DNA from: Laribacter hongkongensis DSM 14985
Lineage (GTDB): Bacteria > Pseudomonadota > Gammaproteobacteria > Burkholderiales > Aquaspirillaceae
Length of the DNA: 64,000 nt
Assembly (NCBI RefSeq): GCF_000423285.1
Contig: NZ_AUHR01000007.1
Coordinates: forward strand, 124,001 to 188,000
Direction: 5' to 3'
Under the pieces are notes generated by a model that saw nothing but the letters and a program-made list of their open reading frames with translations, made no database searches and had not been told where the DNA came from. Shown in pieces: positions 1 through 10,500 of this stretch. Positions within the stretch are counted from its first letter, which is position 1; the number at the start of each line of letters is the position of its first letter. Position numbers and translations under genes: made by a program.

Positions 1-777
1 CTCGGCCAGACGCTGGCGCATGGCTTCGGCATTGCTGGGCGAACCGTAGGCACCCAGTTGCAGCCAGCTGCCCTTGGCGGGTACGGCTGACGCCGGCAAG
101 GCCAGATCGTTGCCGGTGGCGGCCACCGGCATGATGCCCTTGTTGCCGGCCTTGGCCACGTCGATTGCCGGCTTGACGCCGTCGTTCGGCCAGACACGCT
201 CGACCACCACGTCGGTACTGCCACGCTTGACGTAGCCCAGCTCGTGCGCAGCGGCGTACGAGAGGTCGATCAGGCGTCCCTTGTGGAACGGACCGCGGTC
301 GTTGATGCGCACGATGACCGACTTGCCGTTCTTGACGTTGGTGACCCGGGCAAAGCTCGGGATCGGCAGCGTCGGATGCGCAGCAGTCAGTTCGTTCATG
401 TCGTAGCGCTCACCGCTGGCGGTGCGGCGGCCATGAAACTTGTTGCCGTACCACGAAGCCTTGCCGCGGGCACGATAGGCCTTGCGCTCGACTTCCGGGG
501 TGTAGCTGACGCCCATGACGCTGTAGGGGCGGTTGGCACTGGGGTGCAGCGGCTCATCAGCCAGCGCATCAACCAGCGACGGCTCGGTGGCCATCGACAA
601 CAGGGCCAGCGGGTCCTGGTGCAGCGGGGAATTCCTGACCGGCTTGACCGCAGCCTGCTGGGCGCGGACGGACTGGGCAGAAGCGGATTGTGAAAACTTG
701 GCGGCCGGCTGGGTACTGCCACAGGCGGCCAGGAGTGACGTGACTATCGCAAGCCACAGCCATCGCAAAGGCTTCAT
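1..777 (-). CDS. rlpA: RlpA septal ring lytic transglycosylase, C-terminus cut by window edge
   Basis: Outer-membrane lipoprotein that cleaves denuded peptidoglycan at division septa. Reading from ATG at 777 gives a hydrophobic start ending in a lipobox (LAAC, lipidated Cys19), then a Gln/Ala-rich linker, then the double-psi beta-barrel domain, seen as ASWYGNKFHGRRTASGERYD and VIVRINDRGPFHKGR. After it the sequence GSWLQLGAYGSPSNAEAMR begins a SPOR domain, which the window end truncates. The 259 visible codons have no stop. The upstream region (778-933) carries an unusual array of CAAAC/GTTTG half-sites. Family assignment rests on the lipobox, the domain order and the conserved DPBB motifs. 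Confidence 0.93.
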   Translation of the reverse strand, partial: MKPLRWLWLAIVTSLLAACGSTQPAAKFSQSASAQSVRAQQAAVKPVRNSPLHQDPLALLSMATEPSLVDALADEPLHPSANRPYSVMGVSYTPEVERKAYRARGKASWYGNKFHGRRTASGERYDMNELTAAHPTLPIPSFARVTNVKNGKSVIVRINDRGPFHKGRLIDLSYAAAHELGYVKRGSTDVVVERVWPNDGVKPAIDVAKAGNKGIMPVAATGNDLALPASAVPAKGSWLQLGAYGSPSNAEAMRQRLAE

Positions 778-857
778 CGGCACTTTCCTTATGCTGTTGC
801 GCGAAGTGCGCGGGTTGGCGTTCAGATTGGTTTTGTGAAAACCTTTCCTTTCAAAAA

Positions 858-889
858 CAAACAGATTGTTTGATAAGCGATCAAACAAT
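858..889. promoter_or_regulatory. CAAAC/GTTTG half-site array between trmL and rlpA
   Basis: CAAAC at 858-862, GTTTG at 868-872 and CAAAC at 882-886 alternate. The last two lie in a perfect 10-bp inverted repeat, ATTGTTTGAT (865-874) and ATCAAACAAT (880-889), with a 5-nt loop. Read on the minus strand, the hairpin is followed by a T-rich stretch and could terminate trmL. Read as DNA, it could be an operator for rlpA. I cannot decide between the two. Confidence 0.45.
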
Positions 890-933
890 GTTGGACAAGG
901 AACAATCGCTGCCTGCGTTGCATCCTGTCCGCT

Positions 934-1398
934 TCAGATGGCGCCGGCAAAGCCTTGCTGGCGCCATGCCTCGAACACGGTGACGGCCACCGCGTTGGAG
1001 AGATTCATGCTCCGCTGCCCCGGCAGCATAGGCAGCCGCAGGCGCTCGGAATCCGCGAAATCCGCCAGCACTTCGGCCGGCAGCCCTCGCGATTCGGGCC
1101 CGAACACCAGCACGTCGCCCGGAGCGAAAGCCAGTGCAAACGCCGGACGGCTCGACCTGGTCGTCATGGCCAGCATGCGCCGGCCCACCAAAGCCTGCCG
1201 ACAGGCGGCCCAGTTCTTGTGCACCGTCAGCGCGGCGTATTCGTGGTAGTCCAGACCGGCCCGGCGCAGTCGCGCATCCTCCAGCGGAAACCCGAGCGGC
1301 TCGACCAGATGGAGCTCGCAACCCGTGTTGGCACACAGGCGAATGATGTTCCCGGTATTGGGCGGGATCTCGGGTTCAAACAGGACGACGGCAAACAT
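934..1398 (-). CDS. trmL: tRNA (cytidine(34)-2'-O)-methyltransferase TrmL
   Basis: SPOUT-class enzyme that 2'-O-methylates the wobble nucleotide of certain tRNA-Leu isoacceptors using S-adenosylmethionine. The 154-residue product has the family hallmarks: N-terminal MFAVVLFEPEIPPNTGNIIR, central VLVFGPESRGLP and C-terminal RSMNLSNAVAVTVFEAWRQ, which form the trefoil-knot SAM site. An in-frame extension of 52 residues upstream of ATG 1398 is compositionally poor and absent from the family, so the internal ATG is chosen. It lies on the same strand as comF, 106 nt downstream of it. Confidence 0.93.
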   Translation of the reverse strand: MFAVVLFEPEIPPNTGNIIRLCANTGCELHLVEPLGFPLEDARLRRAGLDYHEYAALTVHKNWAACRQALVGRRMLAMTTRSSRPAFALAFAPGDVLVFGPESRGLPAEVLADFADSERLRLPMLPGQRSMNLSNAVAVTVFEAWRQQGFAGAI

Positions 1399-1504
1399 AG
1401 CGGCGGATTGTGCAAGCTCATCAATGACTTGGTCAAGAAACGGCATGTACAGCATCGTCGTCCAACAGCACCGATCTGGCGGCAATCGCCCGGCTGGCGC
1501 CGGC

Positions 1505-2209
1505 TCAGCCCGGTTGCGCCCGCAGCCAGACCCAGCCTTCGACCCGGCCGGCACCGGCCCGTTTCAGGGCCCTGGCAGCGGCCGACAGCGTCGCGCCGGT
1601 GGTCAGGACATCGTCGACCAGCACGCAAGACTGCCCCGCCGGCAACGCGGCCGAAGCAAAGGCACCGGCCATGTTGCGCAGCCGCTGCCTCCGGCCCAGA
1701 CCGGCCTGTGGCGGCGTGTCCCGCACCCGGGACAGCACGTCGCAGACCGGCAGTCCGGTTGCCCGCGCCAGCAGGCCGGCCAGCTCGGCGCTGTGGTTGA
1801 AATCCCGCCCGGGATGCGCCCGCCGCGGCAGGGGCACCGGCACCAGCACCGCACCGGCCGGCAGGACCGGCGCGGCCGCCAGCATCAGGTACGCCATCAG
1901 GCCGGCCTGTTGCAGGTCACCACCGTACTTGCAGCGGTGCAGCACCGCCGACAGCGGCCACTGGTAGGCATGACCGGCATGCAGCGCATCAAAGGCCGGC
2001 GGCCGCAGGCGGCAACGGTGACACACCCCGCCGGCCGGATGCCGCACGCCGCAACGCGGACAGGCCGAACCGGCCAGTTGCGGCAGAGCAGCCAGGCACG
2101 CCGCGCACACGGGCCGGTCTGCCGGCTGGCCGCACAGGCCGCAGTCGTGCACAAAAAATGCACAACTGTTTATAAAACGACGCATCCGGTTTGACAGAGG
2201 CAGGGGCAT
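1505..2209 (-). CDS. comF: ComF family protein (phosphoribosyltransferase fold)
   Basis: Member of the ComF/GntX family, implicated in DNA uptake or use of extracellular DNA. A Cys-rich zinc-ribbon segment ([16 protein letters not shown], then CPRCG and CHRC) precedes a phosphoribosyltransferase core with the PRPP-binding motif [13 protein letters not shown] near the C-terminus. ATG 2209 is used; other in-frame ATGs (2227, 2185) are possible because no Shine-Dalgarno decides the start. It is divergent from bioB. A comF next to bioB is also familiar from Pseudomonas, where both face the same way. Confidence 0.85.
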   Translation of the reverse strand: MPLPLSNRMRRFINSCAFFVHDCGLCGQPADRPVCAACLAALPQLAGSACPRCGVRHPAGGVCHRCRLRPPAFDALHAGHAYQWPLSAVLHRCKYGGDLQQAGLMAYLMLAAAPVLPAGAVLVPVPLPRRAHPGRDFNHSAELAGLLARATGLPVCDVLSRVRDTPPQAGLGRRQRLRNMAGAFASAALPAGQSCVLVDDVLTTGATLSAAARALKRAGAGRVEGWVWLRAQPG

Positions 2210-2260
2210 GATCGACGATTCCGCCATTCTTCCAGTCCGACCTGCCACGGTTTACCCAAA

Positions 2261-3298
2261 ATGAATTCCAGCGTCCAGCCTGTCGAACTCCGCCGCCCCA
2301 CCCCGCACCCGCAGCTTGAGTACTGGAGCGTGTGCAAGGTCGAGGCCCTGTTCGAAACCCCGTTCCTCGACCTCGTCTACCGCGCCGCCCAGGTGCACCG
2401 CGAGCATTTCGACCCGCGCGCCGTCCAGCTTTCCACCCTGCTGTCGATCAAGACCGGCGGCTGTCCGGAAGACTGCGGCTACTGCCCGCAGTCGGCACGC
2501 TTTGATACCGGCGTCACCAGCCAGAAACTGCTGGACGTGGAAGAAGTGGTGGAAAAAGCCCGGCTGGCCAAGGCCCGTGGCGCCAGCCGCTTCTGCATGG
2601 GTGCGGCCTGGCGCGGCCCCAAGCCCAAGGACGTGGACAAGGTCAGCGCCATCATCCGCGCGGTCAAGGACCTCGGCATGGAAACCTGTGGCACCTTCGG
2701 TCTCTTGAAGGACGGCATGGCCGAACAGCTCAAGGACGCCGGACTCGACTACTACAACCACAACCTCGACACCGCGCCGGAACACTACGGCGAGGTGATC
2801 CACACCCGCGACTTCGACGACCGCCTCGACACGCTCGGCAAGGTGCGCCAGGCTGGCCTCAAGGTCTGCTGCGGCGGCATTATCGGCCTCAACGAATCGC
2901 GCAAGGAGCGCGCCGGCCTGATCGCCAGCCTCGCCAACCTCGACCCGCAGCCGGAATCCGTGCCGATCAACCAGCTGGTCAAGGTCGAAGGCACCCCGCT
3001 GGCCGATGCCGCCGAGCTCGACTGGAGCGAATTCATCCGCACCATCGCCGTGGCCCGCATCACCATGCCGACCAGCTACGTGCGCCTGTCCGCCGGCCGT
3101 CAGGCCATGCCGGAAGCCATGCAGGCCCTGGCCTTCATGGCCGGTGCCAACTCGATCTTCTACGGCGACAAGCTCCTCACCACCGGCAACCCGGAAGCCG
3201 ACCACGACGCCGAGCTGCTGGCCAAGCTCGACCTCTACCCGGAGGGCCAGGCGCCCGAGCCGCGTCCGGACCTGCACCACCACCATCACCACGACTGA
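2261..3298 (+). CDS. bioB: Biotin synthase BioB, with natural C-terminal His6
   Basis: Radical SAM enzyme that inserts sulfur into dethiobiotin, the last step of biotin synthesis. The 345-residue protein has the radical SAM motif [13 protein letters not shown] (Cys68, Cys72, Cys75) and the conserved YNHNLDT and GGIIGLNE segments. The C-terminus ends in six consecutive histidines and Asp (DLHHHHHHD), encoded by mixed CAC/CAT codons at 3276-3295, so it is native and not a cloning tag. No good Shine-Dalgarno precedes ATG 2261. A TTGACA at 2191-2196 may be part of its promoter. bioF starts 2 nt after the stop. Confidence 0.97.
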   Translation: MNSSVQPVELRRPTPHPQLEYWSVCKVEALFETPFLDLVYRAAQVHREHFDPRAVQLSTLLSIKTGGCPEDCGYCPQSARFDTGVTSQKLLDVEEVVEKARLAKARGASRFCMGAAWRGPKPKDVDKVSAIIRAVKDLGMETCGTFGLLKDGMAEQLKDAGLDYYNHNLDTAPEHYGEVIHTRDFDDRLDTLGKVRQAGLKVCCGGIIGLNESRKERAGLIASLANLDPQPESVPINQLVKVEGTPLADAAELDWSEFIRTIAVARITMPTSYVRLSAGRQAMPEAMQALAFMAGANSIFYGDKLLTTGNPEADHDAELLAKLDLYPEGQAPEPRPDLHHHHHHD

Positions 3299-3300
3299 AC

Positions 3301-4467
3301 ATGCCGCGCCCTGCCGACCTGGCCGCCGGACTGGCGGCCCTTGATGCCGCCAGCCGCCGCCGGCGCCGCCCGCTGGTCAGCACCCCGCAGGGACCGCGCC
3401 TGACGGTGGACGGCCGCGACTACCTCGCCTTTGCCAGCAACGACTACCTCGGCCTGGCCAATCACCCGGCGCTGGTCGCTGCCCTGCAGGAGGGTGCGGC
3501 CCGCTTTGGTGCCGGCGCCGGCGCGTCGCATCTGGTCAGCGGGCATCTCGCGCCCCACGAGGCCGCCGAAACCGCGCTGGCCGCGTTTCTCGGCCGCGAG
3601 GCGGCGCTGCTGTTTTCCAGCGGTTACCAGGCCAACGTCGGGGTGATCGGCGCACTGGTCGGGCGCGGCGACGCGGTGTTTGCCGACCGGCTGGCGCATG
3701 CCTCGCTGCTCGACGGCTGCCTGCTGTCGCGGGCGGAGTTCCAGCGTTTCCGTCACAACGACCTGGCCGACCTCGAACGCCGGCTGGCCGCCAGCACCGC
3801 TCCCGCCAAACTGATCGCGGTGGACGCGGTCTACAGCATGGACGGCGACGAAGCGCCGCTGGCCGCCCTGCTGGCGCTGGCCGAACGCTTTGACGCCTGG
3901 CTCTATGTCGACGATGCCCACGGCTTTGGCGTGCTCGGCCCGCAAGGGCGCGGCACGCTGGCCGCCCATGGCGTGGCGCCGCACCCGCGGCTGGTGCAGC
4001 TCGCCACCTTCGGCAAGGCCGCAGGCCTCGCCGGTGCCGCCGTGACCGCCGACGCGATGGTCATCGACTGGCTGGTCAACACTGCCCGCACTGCCATCTT
4101 CACCACTGCCATGCCGCCGGCGCTGGCCCACGCGCTGACCGCCATGCTGGCGCTGGTCGAACCGGCCGACGCCGCCCGCGCCCGGCTCGCCGGCCATGTC
4201 GCCACCCTGCGCGCCGGCTGTGCCGCGGCCGGATTGCAGCTGCTGCCGTCCCGTACCGCCATCCAGCCCATCCTGATCGGCAGCGATGCCGATGCCGTGG
4301 CGGCCAGTCTGGCCCTGCGCGAGGCCGGGCTGTGGGTGCCGGCCATCCGCCCGCCCACCGTCCCGCCCGGTACCGCCCGCCTGCGGGTGTCGCTGTCGGC
4401 GGCCCACACGGAAACGGATGTGGCACAACTAGCCACGCAGCTGTCGCAAATCATGACAAAAAGATAA
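3301..4467 (+). CDS. bioF: 8-amino-7-oxononanoate synthase BioF
   Basis: PLP enzyme that condenses pimeloyl-ACP/CoA with alanine, the first committed step of biotin ring assembly. The 388-residue protein has the alpha-oxoamine synthase signatures FASNDYLGLA, GAGASHLVSG, VDDAHGFG and ATFGKAAGLAGA, the last with PLP lysine Lys239. It starts 2 nt after the bioB stop, so the pair is almost certainly co-transcribed and translationally coupled. bioC, bioH/bioG, bioA and bioD are not adjacent, and two unrelated small genes follow instead. Confidence 0.96.
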   Translation: MPRPADLAAGLAALDAASRRRRRPLVSTPQGPRLTVDGRDYLAFASNDYLGLANHPALVAALQEGAARFGAGAGASHLVSGHLAPHEAAETALAAFLGREAALLFSSGYQANVGVIGALVGRGDAVFADRLAHASLLDGCLLSRAEFQRFRHNDLADLERRLAASTAPAKLIAVDAVYSMDGDEAPLAALLALAERFDAWLYVDDAHGFGVLGPQGRGTLAAHGVAPHPRLVQLATFGKAAGLAGAAVTADAMVIDWLVNTARTAIFTTAMPPALAHALTAMLALVEPADAARARLAGHVATLRAGCAAAGLQLLPSRTAIQPILIGSDADAVAASLALREAGLWVPAIRPPTVPPGTARLRVSLSAAHTETDVAQLATQLSQIMTKR

Positions 4468-4499
4468 CCTGCCGGCTTTCCCTCACCGAAAGCCGCAGC

Positions 4500-4829
4500 A
4501 TGCAGATTACCGACCTGCCGTTTGGCCTGACCGACTGGAACAGCCTGCCCGACACCCTGCATCCGGGTACCCACGGCACGGCCTGCTGGCGCACCCGCCA
4601 GTTCGGGCCGCTGCGGGTACGCCGGGTGGTGTATTCGCCCGGCTATGTGGCCGACCACTGGTGCAGCAAGGGCCACATCCTGCTGTGCCTGGACGGCGAA
4701 CTGCATACCGGGCTGGCCGACGGCCGCCGGTTCGTGCTGCGTCCGGGCATGAGCTACCAGGTGGCGGACAATGCCGAACCGCACCGCTCGTCCTCCCCGA
4801 CCGGCGCCACACTGTTCATTGTGGATTGA
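4500..4829 (+). CDS. Small cupin, DHCW-motif family
   Basis: A 109-residue single-domain protein starting at ATG 4500, 32 nt after bioF. It has a compact cupin-like pattern: the VADHWCSKGHILLCLDGEL segment contains the DH(C/W) signature that names the family, followed by a second barrel half (FVLRPGMSYQVADNAEPH). The histidines could bind a metal. The substrate is unknown. It may be co-transcribed with bioBF, but nothing in the sequence links it to biotin synthesis. Confidence 0.78.
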   Translation: MQITDLPFGLTDWNSLPDTLHPGTHGTACWRTRQFGPLRVRRVVYSPGYVADHWCSKGHILLCLDGELHTGLADGRRFVLRPGMSYQVADNAEPHRSSSPTGATLFIVD

Positions 4830-4885
4830 GGCTCCCCCCGCCAGGGGCCTACGAACCAACCAGGTATTTTCCGGAGCACGCAACC

Positions 4886-5575
4886 ATGTCGCAAACCTGT
4901 CATCCAGAAGCAGTCGGTCCCCGGTTTTCTCCGGACAAAATGCTTGTCGCCCGCGACAAGACCATGGAAGCGGTGCAACGCATCGCCAGCCTGATCAGGC
5001 CCGGCATGACCGAGCAGCAGGCCAAAGTGCTGGCAAAGGACGAGCTGGATAAAATGGGGATGGACCGACTCTGGCACGGCATCATCATCCGTTTCGGTGC
5101 CTCGACGCTCAAGACCTTCAGCCAGCCGATCGATCCGGACAACGTCCTGCTTGAAGATGACATTTTCTTTATCGACCTGGGTGTGGTCTGGGACGGCCAT
5201 GAAGGCGACGCGGGTGACACGTTCGTCACGGGTGACCACGCGGGCAAGCTGGCCTGTGCCCGGGCGGCGCGCCAGCTCTGGTTCGAGGTGGCGGCCAAGT
5301 GGCGCGCAGAAGGACCGGGCGGTCCGGCGCTCTACCAGTTTGCCCAAGCGCGGGCCCAGGCCATGGGGTGGAAGCTCAACATGGACATCCAGGGACACCG
5401 GGTCTCCGATTTCCCGCACGCCATTTACAAGGCCGGCAGCCTGGGTGATTTTTCCGCCTGTCCGGACACCGGGCTCTGGATTCTCGAAATCCAGATTTCC
5501 GATCCGGCGGGAACCTGTGGCGCCTTCTATGAAGACCTGCTCTCCCGCCATGACCAGAGTCCGCCTGCCGCATGA
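4886..5575 (+). CDS. M24 family metallopeptidase-fold protein
   Basis: A 229-residue pita-bread-fold protein related to aminopeptidase P/methionine aminopeptidase. Visible metal-ligand candidates are Asp in FFIDLGVVWDGH, Asp in HEGDAGDTF, His in DIQGHRVSD and Glu in LWILEIQIS. The fifth usual ligand is not obvious, so activity is uncertain. The start at 4886 follows CCGGAG about 10 nt upstream. It ends 11 nt before the convergent parC stop and may be the last gene of the bioB run. Its substrate cannot be told from sequence. Confidence 0.8.
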   Translation: MSQTCHPEAVGPRFSPDKMLVARDKTMEAVQRIASLIRPGMTEQQAKVLAKDELDKMGMDRLWHGIIIRFGASTLKTFSQPIDPDNVLLEDDIFFIDLGVVWDGHEGDAGDTFVTGDHAGKLACARAARQLWFEVAAKWRAEGPGGPALYQFAQARAQAMGWKLNMDIQGHRVSDFPHAIYKAGSLGDFSACPDTGLWILEIQISDPAGTCGAFYEDLLSRHDQSPPAA

Positions 5576-5586
5576 TCAGGGCATGA

Positions 5587-7869
<2,283 letters not shown>

Positions 7870-7902
7870 GCAGGGCACGCGTCGGATAACAGATGGCGCC
7901 GG

Positions 7903-7930
7903 ATTATAAGCCTGCCGGCGTGCTTGTCGC
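7903..7930 (-). promoter_or_regulatory. Candidate sigma-70 promoter of parC
   Basis: On the minus strand a perfect TATAAT (7908-7903) lies 16 nt downstream of GCGACA (7930-7925), 34 nt upstream of the parC ATG. The -35 matches 4 of 6 positions. Confidence 0.5.
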
Positions 7931-7992
7931 CGCCGGCGCTGCCAGGCCGTATGCTGGCGGCTGTTGACCGACCGTTTTGCCGGAGAAGCCGT

Positions 7993-8448
7993 ATGCCAAT
8001 CAGCTGGACCTGCCTGCCGTTTGCCGATCTGGGCGTCGATGCCCTTTATGACTGCCTTGCCCTGCGCGACGCGGTATTCGTGGTCGAACAGGATTCGGTC
8101 TACGGCGATGTCGATGGCCTCGACCGTGTCGCCCTGCACCTGCTCGGCCGCAACGACGCGGGCGAGCTGGTTGCCTACGCCCGCCTGCTGCCACCGGGCA
8201 GCAAGCGCGCCACCGAGGTCGCCATCGGCCGCGTGGTGATCACGCCGGCCGCCCGTGGCTGCGGCCTGGGCAAGGTGCTGCTGGCCGAAGCCGTGGCCGC
8301 AGCCCGCAGCCGCTGGCCAGGCGTGCCGCTGTGGCTGTCGGCGCAGGTCGACAAGCTGGGCCTGTACGCCTGCTTCGGCTTTGTCGCCGAAGGCGAGGCC
8401 TACGACGATGGCGGCATCCTGCACCGCGACATGCGCGCACCGGGCTGA
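7993..8448 (+). CDS. elaA: ElaA-type GNAT N-acetyltransferase
   Basis: A 151-residue GCN5-related acetyltransferase. Recognisable ElaA-family segments are [16 protein letters not shown] near the start, an [20 protein letters not shown] acetyl-CoA pyrophosphate loop (R-G-x-G-L-G), and the end [18 protein letters not shown]. The start is ATG 7993 after GGAGAAGCC. The physiological substrate of ElaA is not established. It is divergent from parC, and a GC-rich inverted repeat follows the stop. Confidence 0.85.
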   Translation: MPISWTCLPFADLGVDALYDCLALRDAVFVVEQDSVYGDVDGLDRVALHLLGRNDAGELVAYARLLPPGSKRATEVAIGRVVITPAARGCGLGKVLLAEAVAAARSRWPGVPLWLSAQVDKLGLYACFGFVAEGEAYDDGGILHRDMRAPG

Positions 8449-8458
8449 CGCAGCCACG

Positions 8459-8514
8459 ACCGGAACCGGCTCCTGGCGCCGGCGACCGGTCATGCGGCAA
8501 GGACCGGTTCCGGC
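8459..8514 (+). terminator. Inverted repeat after elaA
   Basis: GACCGGAACCGG just after the elaA stop has its complement CCGGTTCCGG at about 8503-8512. The arms could fold into a stable hairpin between elaA and the arcD remnant. There is no T-run, so factor-independent termination is doubtful. Confidence 0.3.
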
Positions 8515-8914
8515 CCGTCAAGTGTACCAGGCCGCAACGCAGGCATTTGCTGCCCCGCCCGGCTACAACCTGCTGATCCAGCTCGCCTCATCGCTGTGCC
8601 TGATCCCGTACTTCCTGTGCGCCGCCTTCGGCCTGAAGACCGCCACCCGGCCGGGAGCGCAGGCGGGCGCTTTCCTCGTCACCAGCGCCGTCGCCACCCT
8701 CTACGGCGCCTGGCTGATCTACGCCGGCGGCCTGAGCTTCCTGCTGATGTCGATGATCCTGTACGCCCCGGGCATTGCCTTCTTTGTCTACGCCCGGCGC
8801 GAACGCGGCCTGCCGGCCTTCGTCACCGGCGTGGAAAAAGGCTTTGCCGGCCTGATCGTGACGCTGGCACTGGTCGCGCTCTACATGATCGCCAGCGGTC
8901 AGCTGGCACTCTGA
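8492..8914 (+). pseudogene. C-terminal remnant of an ArcD-like arginine/ornithine antiporter
   Basis: From about 8522 the frame reads VYQAATQAF, then NLLIQLASSLCLIPYFLCA, YGAWLIYAGGLSFLLMSMIL, YAPGIAFFVYARRERG and a final membrane segment ending LYMIASGQLAL. This order matches the last three or four membrane segments of APC-superfamily arginine:ornithine antiporters (ArcD), whose full length is about 480 residues. Everything N-terminal is missing, and the DNA directly upstream is an inverted repeat and elaA. It is probably a deletion remnant; translation as a short membrane protein from ATG 8492 cannot be excluded. It overlaps the convergent GGDEF gene by 16 nt. Confidence 0.65.
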
Positions 8915-10446
8915 CCGGCCCCGTCTGCCGGCCCGTCCACGGCCGGCAGCGGCCAGTCCCGCAGGCGCGGCAGCCACACGGCGGCCGTGTCGCCCGGTTC
9001 GGCCCGGCACACCGCAGCGGTGAAGCGGGCTGCCGTCGTCCGCAGCCCGTCCTCGGACTGCCGGGCGGCAAAGGCCAGCGCCAGGCTGGCCAGCAGCGCG
9101 TCGGCCGTTTCCTCACCGGCATCCGGCAGCACCAGCACGAAACGGTCGCCGGCCATGCGGCCCACCACGTCATGCCGGCGCAGGCGCTCGCGCAGCAGCC
9201 GGGCCAGCGCCAGCAACACCCGGTCGCCCACCGCATAGCCCTGCTGCCGGTTGATGTCGCCCAGTCCGACAATGTCGAGCACCGCCAGCGTCAGCGGCTG
9301 GTGCTGGCGGGCCGCGCGGGCCAGCTCGGCGTCCAGCCGGTCGGCCAGCGCCCGTTCGGCCAGTACGCCGGTGAGCGGATCGGTCGCCGCCCGTGCCCGT
9401 CGCACGCGGTGCAGGCGTGCCGCATTCAGGGCCGCGGCCGCCAGCGCCTCGGCCTGTACCGGCTTGTCGAGCCACGCCGCTACCGGCGCCTCCGGATTGG
9501 GGCGGACCGGATGGCGGGCATCGGCCGCCAGCATCACCACCGGCACCGGGTCGTCCACCCGCGCCTGGCGCACGACGTGGACAAACTCCAGTCCTGGTCC
9601 TTCCGGCAGGCGCTGGTCCACCACCAGCACATCCGGCGAAAAGCGGATCAGCGCCTCAAAGCCGGTGCTGCCGCTGTCTGCCACGCGGGTATCCATGCCG
9701 TGCTGCGCCAGCGTGCCGGCATACCAGTCGGCCAGCTCGGGCGCGGCCTCGACCACCAGCGCCCGCAGGGGTGCCGGGTCCAGCCGCGGCGCCAGCCGGG
9801 CCAGGGCATCGGCCAGTTCGTCGCCGGCCAGCGGCCACGGCAGAAAGGCACGCGCGCCCAGCCGCACGGCGTTCAGCCGGGTGGCGTAATCGAGTTCGGG
9901 TGCCAGCAGCAGCAGCGGCACGTCGGCCAGCCGGGTCTGCATCAGTGCCGTGAGGGCGCCGTCGATGCCGGCGTCCAGCCGCAGGACGGCCAGCACGGCC
10001 GGCGGCCGGGTGTCGAGCAGGCTGACCAGTTCGGCCGACGAGCCGACCCGCAGCGGATGCACGCCGGCCCGGCCCAGCTCGCGCAACAGCCGGCTGGCAT
10101 CCAGTTCGGGCGGCAGCCACAGCACCACCCGGTCGCTGGCGGCCACCAGCGCGGGGGGCGGTACGGGACGGCCCAGCTCGTGCAGGGTGGCCAGCCGGGC
10201 CCGCAGGGCCGGCACGAAGGCAGCCGGCACCTCGCCCTGTTCGCGCGCCTGGCGCACGGCGTCGTGCAGGAACCGGGCAAAGCCCTGTGCGCCGCGTGCC
10301 AGCTCGTCGGCCTGCGTGCGCTCGGCCTGGCACTTGAGGTTGAGCGCCAGATACGCCAGGTGCGCGGCCAGCGGCGTGTCCCACTGGCGGGCCAGCAGGG
10401 TGCTGTCGCGGTCGATGGCCATTAGGGCTTCCACAATCTCGGGCAT
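8899..10446 (-). CDS. Double-receiver protein with degenerate GGDEF domain
   Basis: A 515-residue protein starting at ATG 10446 behind GGAGG. An N-terminal helical region (about 1-110) is followed by a receiver-like domain with little acidic-pocket conservation, a second receiver with phospho-acceptor motif VLVVDQRLPE, and a GGDEF-fold domain beginning ATDPLTGVLAERAL. The diguanylate cyclase signature is AGDRF (432-436), so the catalytic Glu is Arg and the first Gly is Ala. Cyclic-di-GMP synthesis is therefore unlikely. It may act as an effector or adaptor. It is divergent from the RNB gene; no partner kinase is adjacent. Confidence 0.82.
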   Translation of the reverse strand: MPEIVEALMAIDRDSTLLARQWDTPLAAHLAYLALNLKCQAERTQADELARGAQGFARFLHDAVRQAREQGEVPAAFVPALRARLATLHELGRPVPPPALVAASDRVVLWLPPELDASRLLRELGRAGVHPLRVGSSAELVSLLDTRPPAVLAVLRLDAGIDGALTALMQTRLADVPLLLLAPELDYATRLNAVRLGARAFLPWPLAGDELADALARLAPRLDPAPLRALVVEAAPELADWYAGTLAQHGMDTRVADSGSTGFEALIRFSPDVLVVDQRLPEGPGLEFVHVVRQARVDDPVPVVMLAADARHPVRPNPEAPVAAWLDKPVQAEALAAAALNAARLHRVRRARAATDPLTGVLAERALADRLDAELARAARQHQPLTLAVLDIVGLGDINRQQGYAVGDRVLLALARLLRERLRRHDVVGRMAGDRFVLVLPDAGEETADALLASLALAFAARQSEDGLRTTAARFTAAVCRAEPGDTAAVWLPRLRDWPLPAVDGPADGAGQSAS

Positions 10447-10460
10447 GGCGGCCTCCGGGG

Positions 10461-10466
10461 TATAAT
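10461..10466 (+). promoter_or_regulatory. Candidate -10 box of the RNB gene
   Basis: A perfect TATAAT lies 34 nt upstream of the RNB-domain ATG in the short divergent interval. No convincing -35 stands 16-18 nt upstream, so an activator or an extended contact may be needed. Confidence 0.4.
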
Positions 10467-10500
10467 CGCCGCCTTTTCGAGTTCCGGCAGGCCCCGAATC

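Noticed and set aside
2165-2260. BirA operator in the comF-bioB interval
   Set aside because: One GGTTTAC half-site is present, but no TTGTAAAC partner lies at the expected spacing.
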